From the NCBI GenBank assembly GCA_964420405.1, contig CAYQTL010000086.1, positions 1-17,183 of the forward strand: a stretch of 17,183 bases of DNA. Reading direction: 5' to 3'. This DNA is from CAYQTL01 sp964420405 (GTDB lineage: Bacteria > Acidobacteriota > Thermoanaerobaculia > Thermoanaerobaculales > Sulfomarinibacteraceae). Both the position numbers and the translations under genes were made by a program. The notes under the pieces were generated by a model. The model did no database searches, was not told the origin of the DNA, and saw only the letters and a list, made by a program, of their open reading frames with translations. Shown here one piece after another: positions 1 to 6,671 of this stretch; position 1 is the first letter of the stretch, and each line of letters opens with the position of its first letter.

Positions 1-724
1 TGATCCGGTTGACGGTCTCGGTGGCGTCGGGAGTGTTCAGGGTCGACAGCACCAGGTGGCCGGTCTCCGCGGCCTGCAGCGCCGTCTCGATGGTCTCGTA
101 GTCGCGCATCTCGCCGACCAGGATGACGTCGGGGTCCTGCCGCAGCGCCGACCGGAGCGCGACCGAGAACCCCCGCGTGTCGACGTCCACCTCGCGCTGG
201 TTGATGACCGACTTCTTGTCGCGGTGGAGGAACTCGATCGGGTCCTCGATCGTCATGACGTGCTCGACGCGGCGGGTGTTGACATAGTCGATCATCGCCG
301 CCAGCGTCGTCGACTTGCCCGATCCGGTGGTGCCGGTGACCAGCACCAGGCCGCGCTGCTCCTCGCAGATCCGCTCGAGCACCGGCGGCAGCATCAGCTC
401 ACGGAAGTTCTGGATCCGCGCCGGGATCAGCCGCGCCACCAGACCGACCGAGCCGCGCTGCTGGAAGATCGCGACCCGGAACCGGCCGAGGCCGGGCACC
501 GAGTACGCGATGTCGGTCTCGAGCTGCTGCTTGAACCGCTCCTTCTGGCGGGACGACATCATCGAGAACGCCATCGCGATGGTGTCCTCCTGCATCAGCC
601 GCTTGAACTCGGTGAGGACGTTCAGCCGGCCGTCGACCCGCAGCACCGGGTGCGCGCCGACCTTGATGTGGACGTCCGACGCCTTGCGCTCGACCGCCAC
701 CTTGAGGACGTCGTTGATGTGCAT
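1..724 (-). CDS. pilT: PilT-type type IV pilus retraction ATPase (partial)
   Basis: Secretion-type hexameric ATPase that in this family powers type IV pilus retraction from the cytoplasmic face of the inner membrane. The visible 241 residues hold the N-terminal PAS-like domain (about 1-100, with SDVHIKVG) and most of the RecA-like domain: Walker A GTTGSGKST (131-139), Asp box EDPIEF (160-165), Walker B DPDVILVGEMRD (197-208) and His box TGHLVLSTLNT (221-231). Family proteins run about 340-370 residues, so roughly 100-130 C-terminal residues lie outside the window. The ATG at 724 is chosen because GGAGG (730-734) lies 5 nt upstream and the protein begins as PilT proteins do (MHINDVLKVAVERKASDVH). 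The second His of the His box is Asn here (STLNT instead of STLHT). PilU or a PilT paralogue is possible; the family is very secure. Confidence 0.95.
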   Translation of the reverse strand, partial: MHINDVLKVAVERKASDVHIKVGAHPVLRVDGRLNVLTEFKRLMQEDTIAMAFSMMSSRQKERFKQQLETDIAYSVPGLGRFRVAIFQQRGSVGLVARLIPARIQNFRELMLPPVLERICEEQRGLVLVTGTTGSGKSTTLAAMIDYVNTRRVEHVMTIEDPIEFLHRDKKSVINQREVDVDTRGFSVALRSALRQDPDVILVGEMRDYETIETALQAAETGHLVLSTLNTPDATETVNRI

Positions 725-756
725 CTCCGCCTCCGAGGGGGAATCGCCCGTGGCCA

Positions 757-762
757 AGTGTA
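757..762 (-). promoter_or_regulatory. -10 box for pilT
   Basis: TACACT on the minus strand, about 32 nt before the pilT start, fits the TANNNT pattern seen before other genes here. No good -35 hexamer is visible. The short leader carries the GGAGG ribosome-binding site at 730-734. Confidence 0.4.
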
Positions 763-810
763 TCGCGTTCCAGCAAATCGGTCGCGTGACGGCTGTCGCT
801 GCCATCTTCC

Positions 811-849
811 GATCCCGATCCCGTTCCCGATCCCGTTCCCGATCCCGAT
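811..849. repeat. Hexamer tandem repeat, left arm A (GATCCC/GTTCCC)
   Basis: Six full hexamer units, GATCCC or GTTCCC, followed by GAT, in the non-coding stretch between pilT and the symporter. It is the reverse complement in type of the array at 1023-1046. Open reading frames through it give low-complexity peptides (SRSRSR, GIGNGIG) and are not genes. The rest of 725-1087 holds only promoter-like boxes and a small hairpin. Confidence 0.85.
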
Positions 850-1022
850 GGATCCGATCGCTGCGCCCACACCCATCGGAGGCGGCGACGGCACGTCGGG
901 ACCGTGAGCGTTGACGCGTGCGGCAACCCTGCCGACGGCGCTCTCGCACCTCGTCGGATCCCCTTCCCTTTTCCGACGAACCTCTGACCGGTCTCGCGAT
1001 CACCGGATCGGGCGAGAACATC

Positions 1023-1046
1023 GGGATCGGGACCGGGACCGGGATC
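1023..1046. repeat. Hexamer tandem repeat, right arm A (GGGATC/GGGACC)
   Basis: Four units GGGATC, GGGACC, GGGACC, GGGATC. They face the array at 811-849 across about 176 nt and can pair with it allowing G-T wobble. The same arrangement recurs at 6369-6589. Confidence 0.85.
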
Positions 1047-1049
1047 GAA

Positions 1050-1069
1050 GGCGGGACTCCCGTCCCGCC
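1050..1069. repeat. Small perfect hairpin upstream of symporter gene
   Basis: GGCGGGAC (1050-1057), loop TCCC, GTCCCGCC (1062-1069): an 8-bp perfect stem. It occupies the -35 region of the proposed symporter promoter, so it could be an operator or merely part of the hexamer repeat landscape. Confidence 0.5.
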
Positions 1070-1071
1070 TG

Positions 1072-1077
1072 TAGAAT
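1072..1077 (+). promoter_or_regulatory. -10 box, near-leaderless start of symporter
   Basis: TAGAAT lies 10 nt before the ATG at 1088. No Shine-Dalgarno sequence is present between them. If transcription starts about 7 nt after the box, the message begins within a few bases of the start codon. Confidence 0.5.
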
Positions 1078-1087
1078 CGCGGGTCCG

Positions 1088-2455
1088 ATGACGACGCTCG
1101 CCCTGGTGCTGCTCGTCCTGTACGCCGTCGTCCTCCTCGTCCTGGGAGCCGGGGGCCGCGCCGACGGCGACGCGGTGGACTACCTCCTCGCCGGCCGCCG
1201 ACTGACGCTGCCGGCGTTCGTGGCGACCCTGGTGACGACCTGGTACGGCGGCATCCTCGGCGTCGGCGAGTACGCCTACCGGTTCGGGATCTCCACCTGG
1301 CTCGTGTTCGGGGTGCCGTACTACGTGGCGGCGCTTCTGTTCGGCGTCGTGCTCGCGTCCCGGCTGCGCGCGACCGAGGCGCTGTCGATCCCCGACCTGC
1401 TGCGGACCGCCTACGGCCGGCCGGCGGCGGTCACCGGTGCCGTCGGGGTGTTGACGCTGATGGTGCCGGTGGCCTACGTGCTGATGCTGGCGGTGCTGCT
1501 CGAGCAGCTCACCGGCTGGGGCCGCCTGCCGGCCGCCGCTCTCGCGGCCGGGTTCTCGGCGCTGTACCTGGCGCGCACCGGGTTCCGGGCGGTGGTGCGC
1601 ACCGACCTTCTGCAGATGGCGCTGATGTACGGCGGGTTCCTGGTCCTGCTGCCGGCGGCGCTCGCGCACGCCGGCGGCTTCGGGGAGATGTGGCGCTCGC
1701 TTCCCCAGGCCAGCCGGTCGTGGGACGGCGGGCTCGGCTGGCAGACGGTGCTGGTGTGGTACCTGATCGCGCTGCAGACGGTGGTCGAACCGACCTTCTA
1801 CCAGCGGGTGTTCGCCGCCAGAGACCGGCGCACCGCGCGCCGCGGGGTGCTGATCTCGGTCGCGCTGTGGACGGTGTTCGACGCCCTCACCACCTTCACC
1901 GGCCTCGCCGCCCGGGTCGCTCTTCCCGATCTCGACGATCCGCTGGCCGCCTACCCGGTGCTGGCCGAGACTGTCCTGCCGCCGGCGCTGGCGGCCCTGT
2001 TCGTGGTCGCCCTCGTCGCGATCGTCATGTCGACCCTGGACAGCACACTGTTCGTCGCCGCGGCGACGGTGGGCCACGACCTCGCGGCACGACCGGCGTC
2101 CGCCGAGGTCGAGCGCCGGCGCACCCGGCTCGGGCTCGTGGGATCGGCGGTGGCCGCGGCGGCCGCCGCCACGGTGGTGGACTCCGCGGTCACCGTCTGG
2201 CACCACGTCGGCACGATCGTGACCTCGGCGCTGCTGCTGCCGGTGCTCTCGGTCCACCTACCTCCGCGGTGGCGCTACCGTCCGGCGACCGCCGTCGCCG
2301 CGATGGTCGTCGCGGCATCCACCGCCGTGGCGTGGCTCGTGGCCGGCCGTGACGGAGTCTATCCGCTGGGGATCGAGCCCATGTTCCCGGCCCTGGCGGC
2401 GGCCGCCGCGCTGTGGGTGGTCGGCCGGGCGGGCCGGTCAGCCGGCCGGCACTGA
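1088..2455 (+). CDS. Sodium:solute symporter (SSS) family transporter
   Basis: Inner-membrane secondary transporter of the SSS family, which couples Na+ entry to uptake of a solute; the substrate cannot be read from the sequence. 455 residues, slightly short for the family (about 450-550). Family signatures are the early YLLAGRRL (32-39), the TWYGGILGVGEYAYRFG stretch in the second helix (51-67) and MSTLDSTLFVAAATVGHDL (314-332), which corresponds to the Na+-site helix. About a dozen hydrophobic segments span the protein. The ATG at 1088 is preferred over an in-frame upstream start at 911 because that extension translates hexamer repeats (DRDRDR) and lacks family similarity; the -10 box sits 10 nt upstream. 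Its last 18 bp overlap the convergent M56 gene. Confidence 0.88.
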   Translation: MTTLALVLLVLYAVVLLVLGAGGRADGDAVDYLLAGRRLTLPAFVATLVTTWYGGILGVGEYAYRFGISTWLVFGVPYYVAALLFGVVLASRLRATEALSIPDLLRTAYGRPAAVTGAVGVLTLMVPVAYVLMLAVLLEQLTGWGRLPAAALAAGFSALYLARTGFRAVVRTDLLQMALMYGGFLVLLPAALAHAGGFGEMWRSLPQASRSWDGGLGWQTVLVWYLIALQTVVEPTFYQRVFAARDRRTARRGVLISVALWTVFDALTTFTGLAARVALPDLDDPLAAYPVLAETVLPPALAALFVVALVAIVMSTLDSTLFVAAATVGHDLAARPASAEVERRRTRLGLVGSAVAAAAAATVVDSAVTVWHHVGTIVTSALLLPVLSVHLPPRWRYRPATAVAAMVVAASTAVAWLVAGRDGVYPLGIEPMFPALAAAAALWVVGRAGRSAGRH

Positions 2456-4303
2456 CACCCGGTAGCGGGCGAGGGCGGCCGCCGCAGCATCGAGAGCGGC
2501 GTCGAAGGCGTCACGGTCGCCGACCCGGTGGGCGGTGAAGAGCTCGCGGAGGAGGTCGTGGACATCGTGGCGGTCGGCGTCCAGGCGCAGCTCGTCGTCC
2601 TCGACCTCGACCCGACCATGATCGACGATCCGCTCGGCGGCCTCGCGGAACGGGGCGCCGGGTGAGCTCACGGCGCCGAGATGGGCGCGCACCGCCTGCT
2701 CGATCTCCGCCACGACCGCGGCCTGCACCCGGTCGGCGGCCCGCTCGACCTCGGCGAGGACCGGCGCCATCTCGTCCTGCACCTCCTCGAGCCGTCGCGT
2801 CATCGGCTCGATCCGGGCCTGGATCGCGTCCACCTCGATCCGGATCGGCTCGGCCATCCGATGGATCTCCTCGAGGTCGGCGTGCAGCGGCTCCATCTCG
2901 ACGTGGATCTCCTCGATCCGCTCCAGGAACGGCTCCAGCTGCTCCTGGAGCTCCTCGAGCTCGGCGAGGTGCGGCTCCATGACCGCTTCGAGCTCTGAAA
3001 GCCGTCCGACCTCGACCTCCCGCAGCGACTCGCCGACCTCGCCCATCCGGCGCTGGATCGGCTCCATCTCCGAGGCGATCGCCTCGAGCCGACGCTGCAG
3101 CGGGGCCATCTCGGCCTGGATCCGCTCGAGCGCCGCGTGGTCGATCGCGAGGTCGATGCTCTCGAGCCCGGCGAGGTGGGGACGCACCTCGCCCTCAACT
3201 CCGGCGAGCCGGTCGGTGTACGGCCCGAGCCGCCGCTCCACGTCGCGCAGCTCTCGCAATGCGTCGGACAGCTCCGGGCCCGCGGTCCCCGCCCGCGGCT
3301 GCACCGCCGCGATCACCGGCACCAGCAGCAGCGTGAGCGCCGCAGCGCACAGCCCCGTCACGGCGGACCGGCGCGGTCCGGCGTCAGGCTCGAGAATGCT
3401 CATGATGCGATCCTCCAGTCGCGGTCTCCGCGCGGCCCCGAGAGCCGGCGCCGGCAGCGCGCCGAGCCGGGTCGCGGCCCGCGCGGCCTCCAGGAGGTGG
3501 GCGGCATAGCGGGATCGCGACACCCCGCGTGCCACCACCTCGTCGTCCACGGCCCGCTCCTGCTCGGTCTCGAGCCGAGACGCGGCCCACCAGGCGAGCG
3601 GGTCGTACCAGTGCACCGTCCGGACCAGCCGCGACAGCAGGCGGGCCGCCCAGTCGTGCCGCCGGACGTGGATCAGCTCGTGGGTCAGCACGATCTCGCA
3701 GTGCTCGTCGCTCCAGGAGCCCGCCGCTGCCGGCAGCACAACCACCGGCCGCAGCATTCCGGCGGTGACGGGCACCGCGAGCCGCTGCGAGCACAGCAGG
3801 CGGACGCGGCGGCGACAGCCACTGACCTCGGCGGCGCGGGCGAAGACCCGCTGCCAGCGGGCTCCGTCGAGACGCGCACCGCCGCGCACGATCGCCGTCA
3901 GCCGGCCGAGCCCGAGGCTCTCCTTGAAGAAGACCCCGGCGGCGCCGGCGGCCCAGAGGAGCAGCAGCAGCGTGGCCGGTGGAAGCACCGCCGAGCCAGC
4001 GGGTCCGTCCGCGGAAGCCCGCCCGCTGGTCGGCTCGAGCGCGGTGGGCCGGGCCGCCACCGGTGGGGACGGCACCCGGACCGGACCCGAAACCGCGGAG
4101 CCCGCCGACGACGCCGTGGGCAGCGGCGTCTCGATCGGCGGCAGCGACCAGCTCAGCAGCGGCATCGCGGCCGCCGCCGCGAGCGCGGCGCCCCACAACC
4201 ACGCCCGGACCCGGGCCGGCTGGCGCCGGGTCGTCCACGCGAGCCCCGCCGCCATCCCGAGGACGGCGGCCACCTTCAGGGCCAGCAGCACCGCGCCGGT
4301 CAC
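2438..4303 (-). CDS. M56 (BlaR1-like) membrane metalloprotease with long repeat domain
   Basis: Membrane-embedded zinc protease of the BlaR1/MecR1 type. Family members sense an external signal and trigger proteolysis of the partner BlaI repressor. 621 residues. Four hydrophobic helices (about 1-22, 33-52, 107-126, 313-335) surround the protease region with zinc motif HELIH (208-212) and the downstream acidic segment ETEQERAVDDE (245-255). In BlaR1 a penicillin-binding sensor follows the fourth helix. Here residues 359-525 are instead twelve consecutive units of about 14 residues, pattern hydrophobic-E-P-x-x-x-x-L-E-E-I, ten with Pro at position 3, then a helical tail. By BlaR1 topology this domain faces the periplasm. 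The start codon overlaps the blaI-like stop by 4 bp (ATGA), so the two are translationally coupled. The signal sensed is unknown; the protease and pairing are secure. Confidence 0.92.
   Translation of the reverse strand: MTGAVLLALKVAAVLGMAAGLAWTTRRQPARVRAWLWGAALAAAAAMPLLSWSLPPIETPLPTASSAGSAVSGPVRVPSPPVAARPTALEPTSGRASADGPAGSAVLPPATLLLLLWAAGAAGVFFKESLGLGRLTAIVRGGARLDGARWQRVFARAAEVSGCRRRVRLLCSQRLAVPVTAGMLRPVVVLPAAAGSWSDEHCEIVLTHELIHVRRHDWAARLLSRLVRTVHWYDPLAWWAASRLETEQERAVDDEVVARGVSRSRYAAHLLEAARAATRLGALPAPALGAARRPRLEDRIMSILEPDAGPRRSAVTGLCAAALTLLLVPVIAAVQPRAGTAGPELSDALRELRDVERRLGPYTDRLAGVEGEVRPHLAGLESIDLAIDHAALERIQAEMAPLQRRLEAIASEMEPIQRRMGEVGESLREVEVGRLSELEAVMEPHLAELEELQEQLEPFLERIEEIHVEMEPLHADLEEIHRMAEPIRIEVDAIQARIEPMTRRLEEVQDEMAPVLAEVERAADRVQAAVVAEIEQAVRAHLGAVSSPGAPFREAAERIVDHGRVEVEDDELRLDADRHDVHDLLRELFTAHRVGDRDAFDAALDAAAAALARYRVSVPAG
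2729..3229 (-). repeat. Segment coding twelve ~14-residue proline-marked helical repeats
   Basis: Codes for residues 359-525 of the M56 protein. Typical units are MEPHLAELEELQEQ, LEPFLERIEEIHVE, MEPLHADLEEIHRM and IEPMTRRLEEVQDE. Units 3 and 6 lack the proline and deviate by a few residues in length. Period 14 equals two heptads, so a coiled-coil or helical-bundle stalk with regularly spaced helix kinks is likely. Confidence 0.85.
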
Positions 4304-4677
4304 GACTCCTCCCGACGGGCGGCCTCGATCCGCCGCGCGATGCGCTCCAGCGCCTCCTCGTCGAGATCGTCGTGCTCGAGCAGGGCGACCATCGCCCGCT
4401 CCGGCGAGCCGCCGAAGAACGTCCGCACCAGCCGCTGGATGGCGTTCTCCCTGGCGGAGTCGCGCGGCACGGTCGGCAGGTAGACGTAGCGGGGTCCGTC
4501 CTGCTCGTGGTGGAGATGGTCCTTCCGCTCGAGGATCCGCAGCAGCGCCCGCACCGCCGAGTAGCTCGGCGGGTCGGGAAGCTCCCGTCGGACCTCCGCT
4601 GCGGTCGCCCTGCCGAGACGGTAGATCACGTCCATGATCTGTCGCTCGCGGCGGCTCAGCTGCTCCGGCGCAGTCAT
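4300..4677 (-). CDS. BlaI/MecI/CopY-family transcriptional repressor
   Basis: Small winged-helix repressor, 125 residues, the usual length for the family. LSRRERQIMDVIYRLGRATAAEVRREL (8-34) is the N-terminal helix-turn-helix region, and YSAVRALLRILERKDHLHHEQDGPRYVYLP (39-68) is the recognition helix and wing. The C-terminal half matches the dimerisation region in which BlaI is cleaved on induction. The ATG at 4677 follows an AGGAGG ribosome-binding site. The gene overlaps the M56 gene by 4 bp and its promoter carries palindromic half-sites, so it probably represses its own operon and is inactivated through the M56 protease. No beta-lactamase gene is nearby, so the regulon beyond the operon is unknown. 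Confidence 0.93.
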   Translation of the reverse strand: MTAPEQLSRRERQIMDVIYRLGRATAAEVRRELPDPPSYSAVRALLRILERKDHLHHEQDGPRYVYLPTVPRDSARENAIQRLVRTFFGGSPERAMVALLEHDDLDEEALERIARRIEAARREES

Positions 4678-4715
4678 GTCCGAGCCCCTCCTGGCTCTCC
4701 GCGGTGCTGATTTCC

Positions 4716-4739
4716 TAGCATCATGCTAAAAATATAGCA
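4716..4739. promoter_or_regulatory. Probable BlaI-type operator
   Basis: Three half-sites: TAGCA (4716-4720), TGCTA (4724-4728) and TAGCA (4735-4739). The first two make the palindrome TAGCATcATGCTA (4716-4728); the last two make TGCTA-N6-TAGCA. They cover the -10 box and expected transcription start of the blaI-like gene, the position expected for an autorepressor. This AT-rich island stands out in a GC-rich window. Confidence 0.7.
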
Positions 4740-4759
4740 GAAGACGTCGCGGCTGTCAA
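4731..4759 (-). promoter_or_regulatory. Strong sigma-70 promoter of the BlaI/M56 operon
   Basis: Minus-strand TTGACA (4754-4759), 17-nt spacer, TATATT (4731-4736). This is the closest match to the housekeeping consensus in the window. The expected start point near 4724 falls inside the palindrome, and the leader carries AGGAGG before the ATG at 4677. Confidence 0.75.
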
Positions 4760-4813
4760 CACCAGCAGAGGAACGGATTCGCGGTCAAGGAGTTGCGCTG
4801 TCGGAGCTCCCCA

Positions 4814-5710
4814 TCACCGGCGATCCCGCGACACCTCGCCTCCGGAACGGCTCTCTTTGCCGGCATCGAGGCCGGGAGCCCTTTCCAGCGTCGAATAGGA
4901 CGACTCCGGATCCACGGCCGACGAGGTGACCGGCTGCACGATCGCCTCCCGGAAGCGCCGCAGCACGCCCTGGACGCGCCGTGCGTTGTCCGACCCGAGC
5001 CGCACGAGCTGGCGCTGCGCTCCCGTCATGTCGGCCAGGTCCTCGTCGGCGAGCTCCCACCACAGCGCCTCGCGCCGCACCGCGATCTCGCCGCGCGGCA
5101 CCTCCACCGCGAGCAGGTGGTCGATCGCCTCCACCACCCGCTCGTGGAAGCTCGAGCGGTACCACGAGCGCTCGCGGTGGACCGCCTCCAGCCGCGGAAG
5201 CACGTCCCGATACCGCTCCGCGGCGCGCGGGACGTCCACCGCCTCGAGCACGTTCACGACCAGGTCGAACCGGTCGAACGAGCTCTCGGCGATCACCAGG
5301 CCCGCGGCCGACGGCCGCACCAGGAAGGGACCGGAGAGCGCCAGCGTCGCCCCGGGCCGCCGCACGGGGTACCCGCCCGCCACCGCCTCCACCGCCTCCA
5401 CCGCCCGCTCGGCCAGCCGGTCAACCTCCAGCAGCCTGGACGTCATCGGATGGGTCGCGACCTCCGCCATCGCTTCCCTCACCCACCCGTCGGCGTCCGC
5501 TCCCGGGCCCGTCCCCGCACCCGGGCGGGCCGGGAAGGCCTCCTCCGTCACGGCCGGGCGCGGGGCGGACTCCGGAAGTCGCAGCGGTTCGACAATTACC
5601 GGGAGGTTCCTCGTCGCCGCAACCTCCGTCGGCCCGCCGCCGATCCATGCCACCACCACCACCGCCGCCACCGCCGCTGCGGCCACCACCAGCGTCGACG
5701 TCCGCGTCAT
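4814..5710 (-). CDS. DUF3014 family membrane-anchored protein
   Basis: 298 residues. One N-terminal hydrophobic segment (about 6-23) after a short basic start suggests a single membrane anchor with the rest outside the cytoplasm. A Pro/Ala/Gly-rich linker (about 40-75) leads to a helical domain resembling my recollection of DUF3014: the GPFLVRP strand (127-133), FDRFDLVVNVLEAVD (145-159), RYRDVLPRLEAVHRERSWYRSSFHERVVEAIDHLLAVEVPRGEI (166-209) and MTGAQRQLVRLGSDNARRVQGVLRRFREAI (228-257). The ATG is fixed by an excellent AGGAGGTGA ribosome-binding site. Biochemical function is unknown for the family. The final 40 residues are polar and probably disordered. It stands alone, divergent from the RRM gene; no clear promoter box is visible. 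Confidence 0.75.
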   Translation of the reverse strand: MTRTSTLVVAAAAVAAVVVVAWIGGGPTEVAATRNLPVIVEPLRLPESAPRPAVTEEAFPARPGAGTGPGADADGWVREAMAEVATHPMTSRLLEVDRLAERAVEAVEAVAGGYPVRRPGATLALSGPFLVRPSAAGLVIAESSFDRFDLVVNVLEAVDVPRAAERYRDVLPRLEAVHRERSWYRSSFHERVVEAIDHLLAVEVPRGEIAVRREALWWELADEDLADMTGAQRQLVRLGSDNARRVQGVLRRFREAIVQPVTSSAVDPESSYSTLERAPGLDAGKESRSGGEVSRDRR

Positions 5711-5826
5711 GCTTCACCTCCTCTCTCGCAGGTGTCGATGCCGAGCGGGGACACCGTGCAGCGCAGCCGTGACGATCCCGCGGCGAACCGTGGCGGTGAC
5801 GGGACAACCGCCGCCCCCCGAGAGGG

Positions 5827-5856
5827 TTGCAACGGCGACGGAACTCGCGGTACCCT
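5827..5856 (+). promoter_or_regulatory. Sigma-70-like promoter of the RRM gene
   Basis: TTGCAA (5827-5832), 18-nt spacer, TACCCT (5851-5856). It would give a leader of about 100 nt before the ATG at 5964, long enough for the post-transcriptional control common for cold-shock-type RRM proteins, though no structure is evident by eye. Confidence 0.5.
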
Positions 5857-5963
5857 TTCCTGGACCGCCGCGGTGGCGGTCGACGGATGGGCGGGCCGGA
5901 GTCCCGTCACAACCCGGGCACGGGCCCAGACGCCCGCGCCGGAGATTTGAGAGAGCGGGAGAG

Positions 5964-6290
5964 ATGGCGAAGAAACTGTTCGTGGGGAGTCTCAGCTGGA
6001 ACACTGACGACCGCGGTCTCTACGAGGCGTTCGCGCCGTTCGGGGAGATCCAGGAGGCGGTGGTCATCACCGATCGCGACACCGGACGCTCGCGCGGCTT
6101 CGGTTTCGTGACCTACGCCTCCGACGACGCCGCCGACGAGGCGGTCGCGGCCATGAACGGGTCGACCCTCGACGGTCGCACGATCCGGGTCGACGTGGCC
6201 GAGGATCGGCGCCGTGAGGGCGGCGGTGGCGGCCGAGGCGGCGGCCGCGGCGGCGGCGGTTTCCGGCGCGACGGCGGCGACCGCTGGTAG
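5964..6290 (+). CDS. Glycine-rich RRM RNA-binding protein
   Basis: 108-residue cytoplasmic single-stranded RNA-binding protein. It is a single RRM with RNP-2 LFVGSL (5-10) and RNP-1 RGFGFVTY (44-51), the aromatic residues of which contact RNA, followed by a glycine/arginine-rich tail (86-108). This matches the bacterial Rbp-type proteins best known from cyanobacteria, where they are linked to cold response and mRNA localisation. The ATG at 5964 follows GGGAGAG and matches the universal MAKKLFVGSLS start; longer in-frame extensions upstream are out-of-frame readings of the DUF3014 gene and intergenic DNA. A terminator hairpin follows closely, so it is monocistronic. Confidence 0.95.
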   Translation: MAKKLFVGSLSWNTDDRGLYEAFAPFGEIQEAVVITDRDTGRSRGFGFVTYASDDAADEAVAAMNGSTLDGRTIRVDVAEDRRREGGGGGRGGGRGGGGFRRDGGDRW

Positions 6291-6311
6291 GCTCGCCCGC
6301 CCATGACCCCG

Positions 6312-6335
6312 AGGCCCCCTCCCGCGAGGGGGCCT
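6312..6335 (+). terminator. Terminator-like hairpin after the RRM gene
   Basis: AGGCCCCCT (6312-6320), loop CCCGCG, AGGGGGCCT (6327-6335): a 9-bp perfect stem starting 21 nt after the stop. It lacks a long T-run but is followed by TTCGCC and GTTCC, as in many GC-rich genomes. Confidence 0.65.
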
Positions 6336-6368
6336 TCGCCGTTCCGGCCCCCTTCCGATCACTTCTCC

Positions 6369-6392
6369 GATCCCGATCCCGGTCCCGATCCC
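6369..6392. repeat. Hexamer tandem repeat, left arm B (GATCCC/GGTCCC)
   Basis: Four units GATCCC, GATCCC, GGTCCC, GATCCC in the 6336-6671 non-coding stretch. Complementary to the array at 6566-6589 with one G-T type mismatch over 24 nt. Confidence 0.85.
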
Positions 6393-6565
6393 GCTGCCGA
6401 TGGCGCCGGCCCCTCCGGTCGCAGCCGGGACGGCGAGACGACGGCGGCCACCGATGATCTCTGGAGCTCGGCTCGCTCCTCCCCAGTCCCCACACCCGTC
6501 GACGCTCCCGATCCCGCGGTGCGATCCCGCGGGCCTTCGCGAGGATCGAGACAGCTCAGGGCATC

Positions 6566-6589
6566 GGGATCGGGATCGGGATCGGGATC
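6566..6589. repeat. Hexamer tandem repeat, right arm B (GGGATC x4)
   Basis: Four perfect GGGATC units facing the array at 6369-6392 across 173 nt. The spacing nearly equals that of pair A (about 176 nt), although I see no clear homology of the enclosed DNA. The remaining non-coding sequence here shows no convincing gene. Confidence 0.85.
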
Positions 6590-6623
6590 GGAAGGGAATC
6601 GGGGTCCTTCGAGAGCACGTCGC

Positions 6624-6653
6624 TTGCATACCAGCAAACATATCTGTTAGCAT
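6624..6653 (+). promoter_or_regulatory. Promoter of the RHH gene pair
   Basis: TTGCAT (6624-6629), 18-nt spacer, TAGCAT (6648-6653), in an AT-enriched patch 19 nt before the ATG. GCATGC (6650-6655) is palindromic and the -10 box equals a TAGCAT half-site of the BlaI-type operator at 4716; whether either matters is untested. Confidence 0.5.
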
Positions 6654-6671
6654 GCGTGCAAAGAGGCCTGA

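Noticed and set aside
56..914. Plus-strand open frames over pilT and the following hexamer repeats
   Set aside because: They are shadows of pilT extended through GATCCC repeats; the products are Arg/Asp-rich and end in SRSRSR or PIPFPIP runs.
911..1087. N-terminal extension of the symporter to an upstream start at 911
   Set aside because: The extra 59 residues translate hexamer repeats and precede the -10 box; the family start fits the ATG at 1088.
6648..6653. TAGCAT upstream of the RHH gene as a BlaI target
   Set aside because: Only one half-site matches and it coincides with a normal -10 box; the second half-site is missing.
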